A stretch of DNA of 64,000 bases from Zanthoxylum bungeanum (GCA_019454045.1 SKCR01036788.1:124001-188000), one strand, 5' to 3'. Numbered from the stretch's first letter, positions 24,499 to 36,191 are shown. Numbers and translations are program-made. The notes: generated from the sequence alone by a model not told the origin.

Positions 24499-25026
24499 AG
24501 GTTGAAAAGTGCTCTTAACCCTTCACTTTTTTATTTAAAGTTTCTGTTTTGATATATTTATATGAGTTATATAATATGATATGCATGTTTAGATGAGTGG
24601 GCACATTATTATATTCATGTGATAAATGGTTTTGTTATTTCATTTGATGAATGGATTTTACATTGGTCGTAAATTTTTATGGCTCTTATTTTTATAGTTG
24701 GTTTTGGTTTTGGTTTTGGTTTTGGGCTGTAAGGCCATAAGGCCATTGTTTATATTCGTTGTAATTTTAATTTTCAATGTAAAGTTTCAATTCTTTTTAA
24801 TATGGAGCACCGAAGTCACAAAGGGAGTCAACACCACTTTGGAGCGGGATTTGAAGGCCAAGGAATGCCTTGATGAATCTTTTGTACTAATTATATTAGC
24901 ATAGGAAAAATAAGAGCCCGGTCAATGCAAAATAAATTTTATGTTATATGTATGTTTATTTCGAATTGTTTGAATAACATGTCATATAGCTTAGGATGCC
25001 CACTCTTGCATTATGCTTGCCATAAC
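24499..25026 (+). other. Element E leader, first part
   Basis: AT-rich non-coding leader with a run of GGTTTT near 24699-24725. It is interrupted by D; the last five bases ATAAC are the target duplication and recur at 35057. No gene seen. Confidence 0.75.
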
Positions 25027-27108
25027 TATTGGATAATATGACCCATAGCGTCACTATTTGCACAGAACATTGTGTTGTTGTAGCAAATTAACTATGTAAT
25101 AAGGAAATTGCACTCTCATCATTTGTGATTAGATCACCATAGATATATAAATGAAGAGAGGTCCCTATGATTAGTTCCTGGATTGAGATGATATGAGACA
25201 GTATCAGTCCACGAAGGATTAATCATTAAATATCCCTAGCCGTAGTATTATCGAGACTGGACATCGATAATGCGGAATAGGCTAGTATTGCACTTGTGTG
25301 CGTTGTGAGGGCACAACGGCATAGTTCTCATATATATAAGTATTGGATACTTATGCAAGTGCGATAGGAGGTCGTGTTTCACCGATGATGGTACGGGAAA
25401 CAGCTTCGCTCTGGATAGACCCTTCGGAATCCCATTGGTATTATGACTATGTGTCTATGGGAGGCCGAAATCAAGGTAGGTGTGTATAGTCTTAACCTGA
25501 GACTTCCATCGCTAATACTTACGATAATCGATAAACTTTGGTTTTGGTGGTAGGGGCTTTGGTCGGTTCTGTGTACACCACTTCTGGGTTTATCAGAGAG
25601 TCGTAGAGTATTAGGTGTGATGTCAAGACGGAAGTGTCACTTCAGTCATATTGGAGATGATGTCACGCAGGATACGGTACTAGTGCTCTTGAGTGTTGCG
25701 CAACCAACCGGGATATTGTGACCAGGTCATGTATATCCGATTATAGAGACTATGTTACCAGACATCCGATATGTGCTTCGGACGGGGTAGACACTTATCC
25801 AGCCCCAGCCCTAGCACGTGATTATCCGATACACTGGGCCGATACGCACAATACTACGGTATACTACGCTTGATATAGATCCTTATTCCTGTAAGGATGT
25901 TTCCGGAGAATTGGATAGACATGGTGCTTTGCTAGAAGCCAACATTGTCTTGTAAATCGGTAAAACGTAGTACGAGGTACTTACGTGTTCGGATAGTCCG
26001 ACGACCGATTTGACTACCAACATATCCGGGGATCTCATGGGTCGCTTCCCAAAGATTCACCGATGACGTATGACTCGCACTTATATTAATCTGGGATTAA
26101 TTAGATGAGAGAGAAAATTAATCTGGGATTAATTGCGGAGATATTTTATCTAGGATAAAATAACGATTAAAGAGAGAGAATATAAATTTGGAATTAATCG
26201 AGGAATTAATATATTTGATATATTAATCGAAATTGGATTTCGACGCGGAATTAAAATTAGATTTTAATTCGGGCGAACGAATTAATTTAGAATTAATTCG
26301 TTAGCGACATGAATAGTGATTTCGCTAGGCGTAATCGTTTAATTACGACGCAACGGAAAATTCGTTAATTTAGAATTAACGAACCCGAGCCCCCGAGATT
26401 TTTACGAGCGCATTCGTATTTAGAATTCGAGTGCGGCACGTCAAATCAAGCGTCAAATCGCTAGTCGCATCTAGCGTCACATCAAGCGTCAAATCATGTC
26501 ACTTTGAGTGATGTGACAATTGATTGGATTGATTGATGTTGAAAAGTGATGTGATGTGACTTGTTGATTGAAAGTGATGGGTGTTGTTGACATAAAGCAA
26601 ATGACTTTGAAATGAAAAACAAATGTAATTCATTTGGCATTTGATGCTTTAAACAAAGCCAAAACCGAAATGGACAACACAAGTAACACTTTCACTTTTC
26701 CCTCCTCTCTCTCTCCTCTTCTTCTTTCTCCTCTCTTCACGCCATTTTCTGGTTTCTTCTTGGCAGCTCACTGCCATGGAAATGGAGGAAATAAATGGGG
26801 AAGCAAGTGTGTTTTGTGGCAAAACAAGAGTGCTAGCACACTCCGGGTTCAATGCGAAGGTGATAGGGAAGTTAACCCATGAGCCGGGAAGCCATTCGGT
26901 GAAGCTTGGAGCTTCAAAACTTGAAGACAAGGGGCGCACATCACTGTTCACAGCAGCCCACTGCCTCCAAAATAGTGAGGGAAATTCGAATTTTGTTGCC
27001 CAAATCGTCGCTCAACCGCTCGATGTAAGTATTCCGCACTTCCGTCGTTGTATTCACTTGATATTCATGCTTGAGTTTTGATCTTGGGACCTTGAAAAAA
27101 CTCCAACA
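25027..27108 (+). repeat. Element D 5' LTR
   Basis: Starts TATTGGATAATATGACCC (3' copy: TGTCGGATAATATGACCC) and ends AAAACTCCAACA. The word AGGTGATAGGGAAG lies at about 26857. A 101-codon frame at 26776-27081 recurs at 34724-35029 because the LTRs are near-identical; it has no recognised homology. Confidence 0.93.
25144..25150 (+). promoter_or_regulatory. Candidate TATA box in D 5' LTR
   Basis: TATATAA in ATATATAAATGAAGAG, 117 bp from the LTR start, at the same offset as in B, C and F. It implies a very short U3. A second AT-rich word, TATATATAAG, near 25331 is less conserved between families. Confidence 0.5.
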
Positions 27109-27109
27109 A

Positions 27110-27123
27110 TGGCATCATGAGCT
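27110..27123 (+). other. Element D primer-binding site
   Basis: TGGCATCATGAGCT, one base after the LTR. It departs from TGGTATCAGAGCC at several positions, yet the element was copied recently, so either priming tolerates this or the changes came afterwards. Confidence 0.75.
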
Positions 27124-27438
27124 TAGGTTAAAAGCATGAAAAGTTAGGGATAAAATTTGGGCAAACTTGATTGTGAGCATGATAAATGAAATTGGATGGA
27201 TTTGTATGCTTAATTGTGTTTGTATTGAAGATTGATTAGGTCAATTTGAAGAAAACTTGATTGGATCATATTTTCCCCAAATATCCTCCTTGGCCGAATT
27301 TGATATGTGTTTTAATGTCTTGGGATTTTTGATTTTTGACAATTGGAAGTGTTGGAAATCATTCGGGATGATGATTTAACGTCGATTGCGGAATCAATTG
27401 GATTGAATTCGATTTGGACGAAAAATCCCCAAATTGCC

Positions 27439-27889
27439 AAGTATGTCATGAAACTTTAAATTGGGAAAAATGAAATTGAGCATGCAATTATGAAATTGGA
27501 TGATTAAGTATGCTTAATACATGTTTAATTGATGATTGGTTTGATCAATTTGATTAAATATTGTTTAGAACAAATTTCCCCAATTTTGAAAGTATGTCAT
27601 GAAACTTTAAATTGGGTAAAATGAAATTGAGCATGCAATTATGAAATTGGATGATTAAGTATGCTTAATACATGTTTAATTGATGATTGGTTTGATCAAT
27701 TTGATTAAATATTGTTTAGAACAAATTTCCCCAATTTTGAAAGTATGTCATGAAACTTGAAATCGGGTAAAATGAAATTGAACATGCAATTATGAAATTG
27801 GATGATTAAGTATGCTTAATACATGTTTAATTGATGATTGGTTGGATCAATTTGATTAAATTTTGTTTAGAAAATTTCCTTTCCCCATT
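27439..27889 (+). repeat. Three-copy 150-bp tandem repeat in D leader
   Basis: Near-identical units beginning AAGTATGTCATGAAACTT at 27439, 27590 and 27740. They are not seen as tandem copies in the leaders of B, C or F. The high similarity suggests recent amplification within this lineage. Confidence 0.88.
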
Positions 27890-29288
27890 TTGATGTGTTG
27901 GCCGAATAGGAATATGCCCTAAATCTTGGTAATTTTGTTTCGTTGATCATTGGATGACTTGAAACGATTGAGGCTATGTTGATTTGATGTCGAATTGGTT
28001 TTAATTGGATTGAAACAAATCAGACATGTAATTAACCTTATTGCCAAGAATAAAGTAAAGCATGTAATGAGTTTGATTTTAATCTTGAACGTGTTGGACA
28101 TGTGATGAATGAAATTGAGCATGATTAATTAGCCTAATTTGTGTTTTGAAATAATAGTTTAGGTGATTAATCATGATATACACTTTAGGTAATTAAATTG
28201 CGAGATTGGATTTGTGTAATTTAATTAATAAGGCTAATTTTGGAAATTGAGCTTGAATTGTTGTAAATGGGCTTATTGGGCTTTGTTGTACAAAGTTAGG
28301 GTTAGGCAAAATTGGTTGGATCCAATTAGGCCCAAAACCGCTACCATAAAGCCCAAATGCGACTTATGGACCTTTAAAGTTTAATTGGGCCTAATGGGCC
28401 AAGATTGATTTCTAGGCTTATGGGGTAACTCCCGGATTGGATTTTGGTTATTCGGTTTGACACGAATTGACCAAAAGTCCACGCCTTAAGAAATTAATTA
28501 AAAGCCCATTAGACTTTAATTAAATTAATATTGGATATTCATCGGGCTTTGAGACCCGAAACGATTAAATTTGGAATTTAAGTCGTAAGGTTCGTAAATA
28601 AAGTGTAAGATTTAATTTGGAATTAAATAATTGGATTAGTATTAAATACATATTAAATTAGATTTAATTATGTAGTTTAATTTAATTCGAGAATTCGTAC
28701 TTTAAGTACTTATTCGCAAAAACGAGTTTGACTCGAAAAAAATCAAATCGTTGTTTGAACATTGGATGATCACTAATTATCAGATTAATTAATTGGATTA
28801 TTGATTGATAACATGCTTGAGTGAATACATGGTTGCGATGCATGAATAATGTATATCGGATGGATATTAGTCGGGTGGGACAATTTTGGAAATTGTAATA
28901 AATTTGATTTATAAATTGGACCTGCGTGTCCAGCCTTATCACCTTTATACTCTTTGTATTCTCTTCTCACCTATTCCCCTCAATGTAAATGAGGTTTCTT
29001 TAGAAGTATAGTGTAACGGGTAGAAGTAAATACAAGTGCTAGCTTTGGAGAGAGAAAATGAGAGATTTGATCTAGGATCAATGTAAAGTATCCATCCGCA
29101 TATCATTATTATTTTATTTCATATGCGCTTTATTATGTGTTTAGAATGCATGTTAAGGGTGTATGATGATGAGACCTTAACAAAGATAATAAATTGGTAG
29201 CCAATTTGCACGCGAAAAATCCCTCAATCTATATTAAGCAATTATCCTTCCATTGAATGATTCTTGTTCAAGATCCAATTGGCATTGG

Positions 29289-29658
29289 TTGTTGGCCAAA
29301 GTCAAGACCTTGTCAATTTGGATGTACTTGAATCATGAGGGTTTTGTTCCACATCGGTGTCTTCCAAGTTGTGATTTGTTGGCCAAAGTCAAGATCACTT
29401 CTTGTCCAACGACATTGATTACGAAACTTTCCTTGTCAATGGGTCCCGCTTAACTGGAATCATTAGGTTTGTTGTGCCAAAGCCAAGGCCTAGATGATTC
29501 GGAGGATAAGGTTAGGAAAATGTATTAGATACATTGGCATATGTAATATGTTTAGGACTTGGATGTCCACCTAACCGGATCTGGGAATTGGATTGGATCC
29601 AATTGATCTGTGAGATCTACCTGGTTAAATAGCATACAGCTTGTTGGCCAAAGTCAAG
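29289..29658 (+). repeat. Three TTGTTGGCCAAAGTCAAG words in D leader
   Basis: Exact 18-bp copies at 29289-29306, 29376-29393 and 29641-29658, and a relaxed copy TTGTTGTGCCAAAGCCAAGG near 29469. The order and approximate spacing match B and F. Confidence 0.88.
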
Positions 29659-29834
29659 GTTGTATGTTATTTAACAGGATCCTAGCCCACTAGGAAACGC
29701 GGTTTCCCGAGTACTCCACAGAGGGTTAGAGGCTCGACGAAAAATAGTGGGAGGCAAGTATTGAATTTGCAACATTCGTTCAATTACTCGCTAAATACGC
29801 TCATTTTATTTTTCTCGTCACATTAATCAAAAGT

Positions 29835-30110
29835 ATTAGTTGGACTAATATTTTATGTTGTTTTAATAAACAGTTGGACTGTATTTATTTGATTATATAT
29901 AATTGGATTATATTAATCAATATATTTGAATTAATTAATTTCAGTTTACAGTTGATTTTATAATTGGATTATAGTAATCAATGTAATTGAGGTTAATTAA
30001 TTTGGATTATATTTGATTATATAGTTGGACTATTATAATCATTATATAAATAGTACCACTAATCGTTGATTAAATAGTTGGACTATTGTAATCAAGATAA
30101 AATTGAAAAG
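29835..30110 (+). repeat. AT-rich degenerate array next to gag in D
   Basis: Repeated words such as ATAGTTGGACTATTGTAATCA and TATAATTGGATTATAGTAATC, five or so copies. It is the counterpart of 8712-8960 in B; F has only a short unexpanded stretch. Confidence 0.6.
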
Positions 30111-30230
30111 TTGGATATTTAAAATATAATCTTGGATTAAAATATTTTAAATGATTTAATTTTCAAATTGGGAATAATTTCAAGATGGTCTTGGAAATTA
30201 ATAAGTTATTTTATTTGATAAAATAATGAT

Positions 30231-32974
30231 TTATGCCTAAAGCCCGGAGTTACGCGAATAAGTGGAATATGAAATTTGGAATATTCATATAATGATAACT
30301 TTAGCGCTTAATCCATTAAGCTTGTCGTAGTATACTCCCTAATTTCTGAATCAGAATTAAGGATTAGGTCTTCTAGGAAGATAATAGGACAAATCCTAAG
30401 AAGGAATTGAAGACGAGCAAGGCTCTTACTTCAAATATGTTTGTCATAATTATGTTCACAACTAGTATTGAAATTGGATTTTAAATACTTAGTGTGATAC
30501 ATAAATATGTACTGTTGTGCAGGATCTGTTTTAAGCAGGATACTGACTTCAGATGAGATTACTCTGCGAATTGAAAACGGGACGATAGTCGCTGTTTTAA
30601 CCGTAGATACCTAACTTTAGGAATTACCTTGGGTTTGTACTTAAATTAGGGAACTGTTATAATGTAACTAGTTTGACTAGAAACATTATCTTTATATCAG
30701 TGTATAACCCGCTGCGGGTGTACCTTTATATTCTAGAACACTAAAGTGTTTTATTATATAAAGATGATATTGAGATAAACACATTAGATGTGAATAACAG
30801 AATTTATATTTTGAATATAAATAATATCTCAAATATATACATGACAAATAAATAGCTCAAACTGATTTGATCAATTAAGAAACTTAATTGTGGCATAGTT
30901 GTCAGGGACACTACTAAACAAGAATCGTATATCCGCACTTTTGAAGAGCGGGTACTAGGACTGATTTGATTCTATTCAAATAAAGTCTACGAATCTAGTT
31001 TATTAAGCAAAATGCTTAAAACACCTTTACTCGGTAAAAGTGAAAATGCCCCGATCCGTTTAGCCCTAGTTCATAGTGAAGCAAGTGGGCCCGTGTCTAG
31101 CTAGGCTAGAGGTGGATATGAATATTACGTGACCTATACGGATGTGGCATCGCGTAATGGTTGTGTGTTTCTTTTGAAGAACACAATCGAAAACTTTTAT
31201 AGTTTCGACACGAATAAACAACACATCGGTTATAGTATTACACCATCACGGTAAGACCGTAATGAAAATACTTAAGCAGTAAGTTTCTCGTATACTTGAA
31301 AGAGTATAGTATTCTTTCAATAAGGACTCCTCTCGGAACACGTCATTTTGATTTTGTGTCCGAACAGGATTAACCGATTTTGTTAGACATAATAAGGTTA
31401 ATCACGAGTCGCTTTGAGCTACCATTTCCTTCAACGGATAAGCTTTAAACAGTGCAAGAACTTATTTTGAATAAGGTTCCATAATAATCTGTTTGACAGA
31501 TATCATATTAGATATGAACGGGAAAGAAACCGGGTTTCTCATTCCTGACTATTTGGGTATGCTTGGCATATGTTTGGATGATACCAAACTAAAACCCAAA
31601 TATGATAAGTGCCAATTATAGGTCATCCTAGGGATACCATAAGTATTGTACTTAACACCTCACTAGAGAACAATTAGATTGTTGCTCACCATGCGGTTTT
31701 CCTAAGAGGAATACCGATATGCAGTGGTAAGTGGGAGGATAGTATAACTCGATGAAAATCGGAGTAATACTGTTCTAGGCACTGAATCTTAATGGAACAT
31801 ATATAGTTCATCAAGGATGAAACTATACCATTAATCTTCGAATACACGAGAACAAAGGAAGTGATACGAGGTATCGACTCCCTATTATGACAAAGTGTCA
31901 TGAGTCCGAAATGGATTCCATGTATATCAACCAGTTTGGATACTAGTTGATGTACCACATGGCATTGTGCCTATTGGTACTATAAGTCTTCAAGGAAGAC
32001 GTACATGGATGGCAACATACCAACGTATAAAGCTAGGCTTTTAACGGAAAGGTATCGTTATCGACATTGTGTTGATTACGATTCAACCTTTTACCTATTG
32101 CCACGGTAGATCCATTTGGATGATGCTTGCTAACGCGAGCATAAGTTCTTGGAATTATCATTTTGATGTAATCATAATGGTGTATGATTTAATTCAAAAT
32201 GAAAATAATTCTTTTGTATATAAGAGGGTTAGTGGGAGCGCACTGACAGTGGCTATCCTATAAAATAATGATAATACGTCATTTCTTGGAAATGATATTC
32301 CCATAAAATAAATGTCGGGGAAAGCTTGGCTTTCGAAATACTCTCCGTGGAACCGTACATTGAAAAATGTACAAGACCTGGTGTTCATACGCTTTGAGCA
32401 TATGGATTCACAAACAGGCTAATCCGAGTGATAGTCACTGGATTGATGTTAGGAACATCCGTTAGTATCTTAGAGAACTAAGGATGATGTCTTAGTCTAT
32501 GGAGTAGGAGAACTTGAAGTGACTGGGATCACTGTAGTAAGTTTCCTACAACCGATAAAGACGACTAAAAGTCACAAACGGTACTATACAGTTTGAATAA
32601 CGGTGCAGTAAGCTGGAAATCTTCCAAGCAAGATACTGTTACCGCATAAACAACAAATGCGGGTTAATTGCAGCAGCTGAGGCAGCAATAGAAGTCATTT
32701 GGGTCGATACATATCTAATTAGATTAGATATAGTTCTGTTAGCAGCTGAGCTAGGCATCAGCACAGACTAAAGAATTAATGGTCTCATCAACGATCCAGA
32801 TATATACTTCTATATCATCTGATTCGTTCGGATCATACATCGTGGCGATGTGGCTCGTATAAATCGCGTTAAATGATAATCAAACAAATCCGCTGACGAA
32901 AACCTTTCCTCAGCAATTTGAGCGAACCGTACATAGTTCGGGTGTAGGACACTTGAGTGACTCGCTACGTGCCA
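30231..32974 (+). pseudogene. Element D gag-pol remnant
   Basis: Collinear with B's internal region but shorter. Gag is reduced to about 200 bp. The protease region (about 30460-30620) has no DSG. Integrase traces run from about 31000 (GKMLKTPLLGK, LALVHSEASGPVSS, then TAG at 31102-31104, ARGGYEYYVTYTD); the first catalytic HSD is HSE. RT is traceable from about 31900 (SEMDSMYINQF). The catalytic box near 32265-32300 reads as a degraded NNDNTSFLGND form, not YVDD. RNase H (32580-32760) has TAA in the STIEAEY position. No long frame survives, so D encodes no working enzyme. Confidence 0.8.
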
Positions 32975-32984
32975 AGTGGGAGAT
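32975..32984 (+). other. Element D polypurine tract
   Basis: AAGTGGGAGAT-type tract just before the 3' LTR start TGTCGG. It is intact despite the decayed coding region, as expected if cis signals are what selection keeps in a non-autonomous element. Confidence 0.8.
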
Positions 32985-35056
32985 TGTCGGATAATATGAC
33001 CCATAGCGTCACTATTTGCACAGAACATTGTGTTGTTGTAGCAAATTAACTATGTAATAAGGAAATTGCACTCTCATCATTTGTGATTAGATCACCATAG
33101 ATATATAAATGAAGAGAGGTCCCTATGATTAGTTCCTGGATTGAGATGATATGAGACAGTATCAGTCCACGAAGGATTAATCATTAAATATCCCTAGCCG
33201 TAGTATTATCGAGACTGGACATCGATAATGCGGAATAGGCTAGTATTGCACTTGTGTGCGTTGTGAGGGCACAACGGCATAGTTCTCATAATATAAGTAT
33301 TGGATACTTATGCAAGTGCGATAGGAGGTCGTGTTTCACCGATGGTATGGAAACAGCTTCGCTCTGGATAGACCCTTCGGAATCCCATTGGTATTATGAC
33401 TATGTGTCTATGGGAGGCCGAAATCAAGGTAGGTGTGTATAGTCTTAACTTGAGACTTGCATCGCTAATACTTACGATAATCGATAAACTTTGGTTTTGG
33501 TGGTAGGGGGCTTTGACCGGTTCTGTGTACACCACTTCTGGGTTTATCAGAGAGTCGTAGAGTATTGGGTGTGATGTCAAGACGGAAGTGTCACTTCAGT
33601 CATATTGGAGATGATGTCACGCAGGATACGGTACTAGTGCTCTTGAGTGTTGCGCAACCAATCGGGATATTGTGACCAGGTCATGTATATCCGATTAGAG
33701 GACTATGTTACCAGACATCCGATATGTGCTTCGGACGGGGTAGACACTTATCCAGCCCCAGCCCTAGCACGTGATTATCCGATACTGGGCCGATACGCAC
33801 AATACTACGGTATACTACGCTTGATATAGATCCTTATTCCTGTAAGGATGTTTCCGGAGAATTGGATAGACATGGTGCTTTGCTAGAAGCCAACATTGTC
33901 TTGTAAATCGGTAAAACGTAGTACGAGATACTTACGTGTTCGGATAGTCCGACGACCGATTTGACTATCAACATATCCGGGGATCTCATGGGTCGCTTCC
34001 CAAAGATTCACCGATGACGTATGACTCGCACTTATATTAATCTGGGATTAATTAGATGAGAGAGAAAATTAATCTGGGATTAATTGCGGAGATATTTTAT
34101 CTAGGATAAAATAACGATTAAAGAGAGAGAAATATTAATTTGGAATTAATCGAGGAATTAATATATTTGATATATTAATCGAAATTGGATTTCGACGCGG
34201 ATTAAAATTAGATTTTAATTCGGGCGAACGAATTAATTTAGAATTAATTCGTTAGCGACGTGAATAGTGATTTCGCTAGGCGTAATCGTTTAATTACGAC
34301 GCAACGGAAAATTCGTTAATTTGGAATTAACGAACCCGAGCCCGAGATTTTTACGAGCGCATTCGTATTTAGAATTCGAGTGCGGCACGTCAAATCAAGC
34401 GTCAAATCGCTAGTCGCATCTAGTGTCACATCAAGCGTCAAATCATGTCACTTTGAGTGATGTGACAATTGATTGGATTGATTGATGTTTGAAAAGTGAT
34501 GTGATGTGACTTGTTGATTGAAAGTGATGGGTGTTGTTGACATAAAGCAAATGACTTTGAAATGAAAAACAAATGTAATTCATTTGGCATTTGATGCTTT
34601 AAACAAAGCCAAAACCGAAATGGACAACACAAGTAACACTTTCACTTTTCCCTCCTCTCTCTCCTCTTCTTCCTTCTCCTCTCTTCACGCCATTTTCTGG
34701 TTTCTTCTTGGCAGCTCACTGCCATGGAAATGGAGGAAATAAATGGGGAAGCAAGTGTGTTTTGTGGCAAAACAAGAGTGCTAGCACACTCCGGGTTCAA
34801 TGCGAAGGTGATAGGGAATTTAACCCATGAGCCGGGAAGCCATTCGGTGAAGCTTGGAGCTTCAAAACTTGAAGACAAGGGGCGCACATCACTGTTCACA
34901 GCAGCCCACTACCTCCAAAACAGTGAGGGAAATTCGAATTTTGTTGCCCAAATCGTCGCTCAACCGCTCGATGTAAGTATTCCGCTCTTCCGTCGTTGTA
35001 TTCACTTGATATTCATGCTTGAGTTTTGATCTTGGGACCTTGAAAAAACTCCAACA
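32985..35056 (+). repeat. Element D 3' LTR
   Basis: 2,072 bp, about 98.5% identical to the 5' LTR by hand count. Differences include small indels (for example in the ATATATAA run near 33290 and a G run near 33507) and single substitutions. It ends CTCCAACA before the duplication ATAAC. Confidence 0.93.
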
Positions 35057-35061
35057 ATAAC

Positions 35062-36191
35062 ATGTCATAAATGCATTATCATTATAAACATAAAATTATG
35101 ATTTTATGTAATGTTAGAATATGATATGCATTGAAATCATTAATAAGATTAATTGGTTTTATTATCTAAAACTTGAATTCTAATATATTGGACTTAATTG
35201 GTGCATAATAAATTCCATTGGTATATAGGATGGAATTCCGGATATAAATTCCATAGCCGATTCCGTATGGACGGAAATATGGTCTGCACTCGGGATACAA
35301 TTCCACGTACCATTGGATTTTATAAAGCAATAAAAATTTATTAAAATGTTTAATTGAATTTTGACCATTTAGAATTCCATGATTTTAGACTTTTAAGTGC
35401 CTAGTAATTTAAGAGTTAAAATATTGTAGCTCACTTATACCACTCTAATTAAATTAGATTAATAGAGTAAATATATTAGTAGAGACTAATAAATGTTAGT
35501 GACATAATTTTAATAGTTAAAATTGATTAGCTCACTTATGACAACTAGTGTAAATAAACATTATGTTTTAGCCGCCATAAGTTTATCCACACTAGTTAAA
35601 ATAAAATATTAGATATTTTAGATAGAAACCTTAATTTTGAAATAGTGAGTGGGAGAGGGATATACAATAGTCCCACGTTGTTAGTCCGAAAATGTGAGAT
35701 TCAAAAGGCACCTCGAGACGGCTTTATTTTCGTCCCCCTATGGATGGTGTCCATTTTGGGTCAATATCAGGTTTGGGTTCCGAAAGCATAGGGATTCTAG
35801 ATGTATCTTGTGAAATGACCTATCCTACGACGGCACTTCACTCGTTAAGTCAAAGAATCCCGAAACGGTGGGTTACACTCACAAAGCAATAATTAATTGT
35901 TAATGAAATTCCTTGATCAAATAAAACGGTAGTCGTTTAATATAGGAATAAGAGTTATTCCCGCATATATTAAATCGATTGAGATTGTCTCGATCTATCA
36001 TGCGAGTACTTGACCTACCCTACGGCGGCACTTACTTGTGGGATAATAGATTTCTGTGGCATAGTAATTCTCTTAGCTTTCTAATTCATTATTCATGGTT
36101 CATGCATCATGCTTAATTTTATGCCAAAATTCTTTGATGATTTTAATATGCGATGAATGAATGTTAATGCATGTTTATTTTATTTTCAGCC
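35062..36191 (+). other. Element E leader, second part
   Basis: Non-coding leader between D and E's gag. It contains the 88-bp box shared with G, and two copies of a roughly 25-bp word TGACCTAYCCTACGRCGGCA (about 35816 and 36011). No gene is seen. The stretch ends at the gag start codon ATG at 36192. Confidence 0.75.
35228..35315 (+). repeat. Box in E leader shared with G LTR
   Basis: About 88 bp, roughly 86% identical to the minus strand of 16091-16180. Identical runs include TAAATTCCATAGCCGATTCC and TGCACTCGGGATACAA. The similarity fades on both sides. It is in the sense direction of E, so both elements would carry it in their 5' leader RNA. Confidence 0.8.

Larger units (their letters stand above)
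27124..30230 (+). other. Element D leader
   Basis: About 3.1 kb of non-coding leader, the longest of the group. In order it has a three-copy 150-bp repeat, a GGGCCTAATGGGCC-rich stretch, the three 18-bp words, the block ending TGGGAGGCAAGTA shared with B and F, and the AT-rich array before gag. Confidence 0.8.
25027..35056 (+). mobile_element. Copia-type element D, full length, recent, coding-dead
   Basis: A 10,030-bp insertion in E's leader flanked by ATAAC (25022-25026 and 35057-35061). LTRs of 2,082 and 2,072 bp differ at roughly 30 sites or small indels by hand comparison, about 98.5% identity, the highest LTR identity in the window. The inside is a 3.1 kb leader and only 2.7 kb of wrecked gag-pol, with most of gag deleted and no open frame above 90 codons. 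It shares inactivating changes with B. It is best described as a non-autonomous copy mobilised in trans. Confidence 0.93.

Noticed and set aside
24698..24904. 68-codon frame as a small gene
   Set aside because: Lies in E's AT-rich leader over a GGTTTT repeat; no homology.
26776..27081. 101-codon frame repeated at 34724-35029 as a conserved protein
   Set aside because: The two copies are the two LTRs of D, about 98.5% identical as DNA, so conservation says nothing about coding; related LTRs do not keep the peptide.
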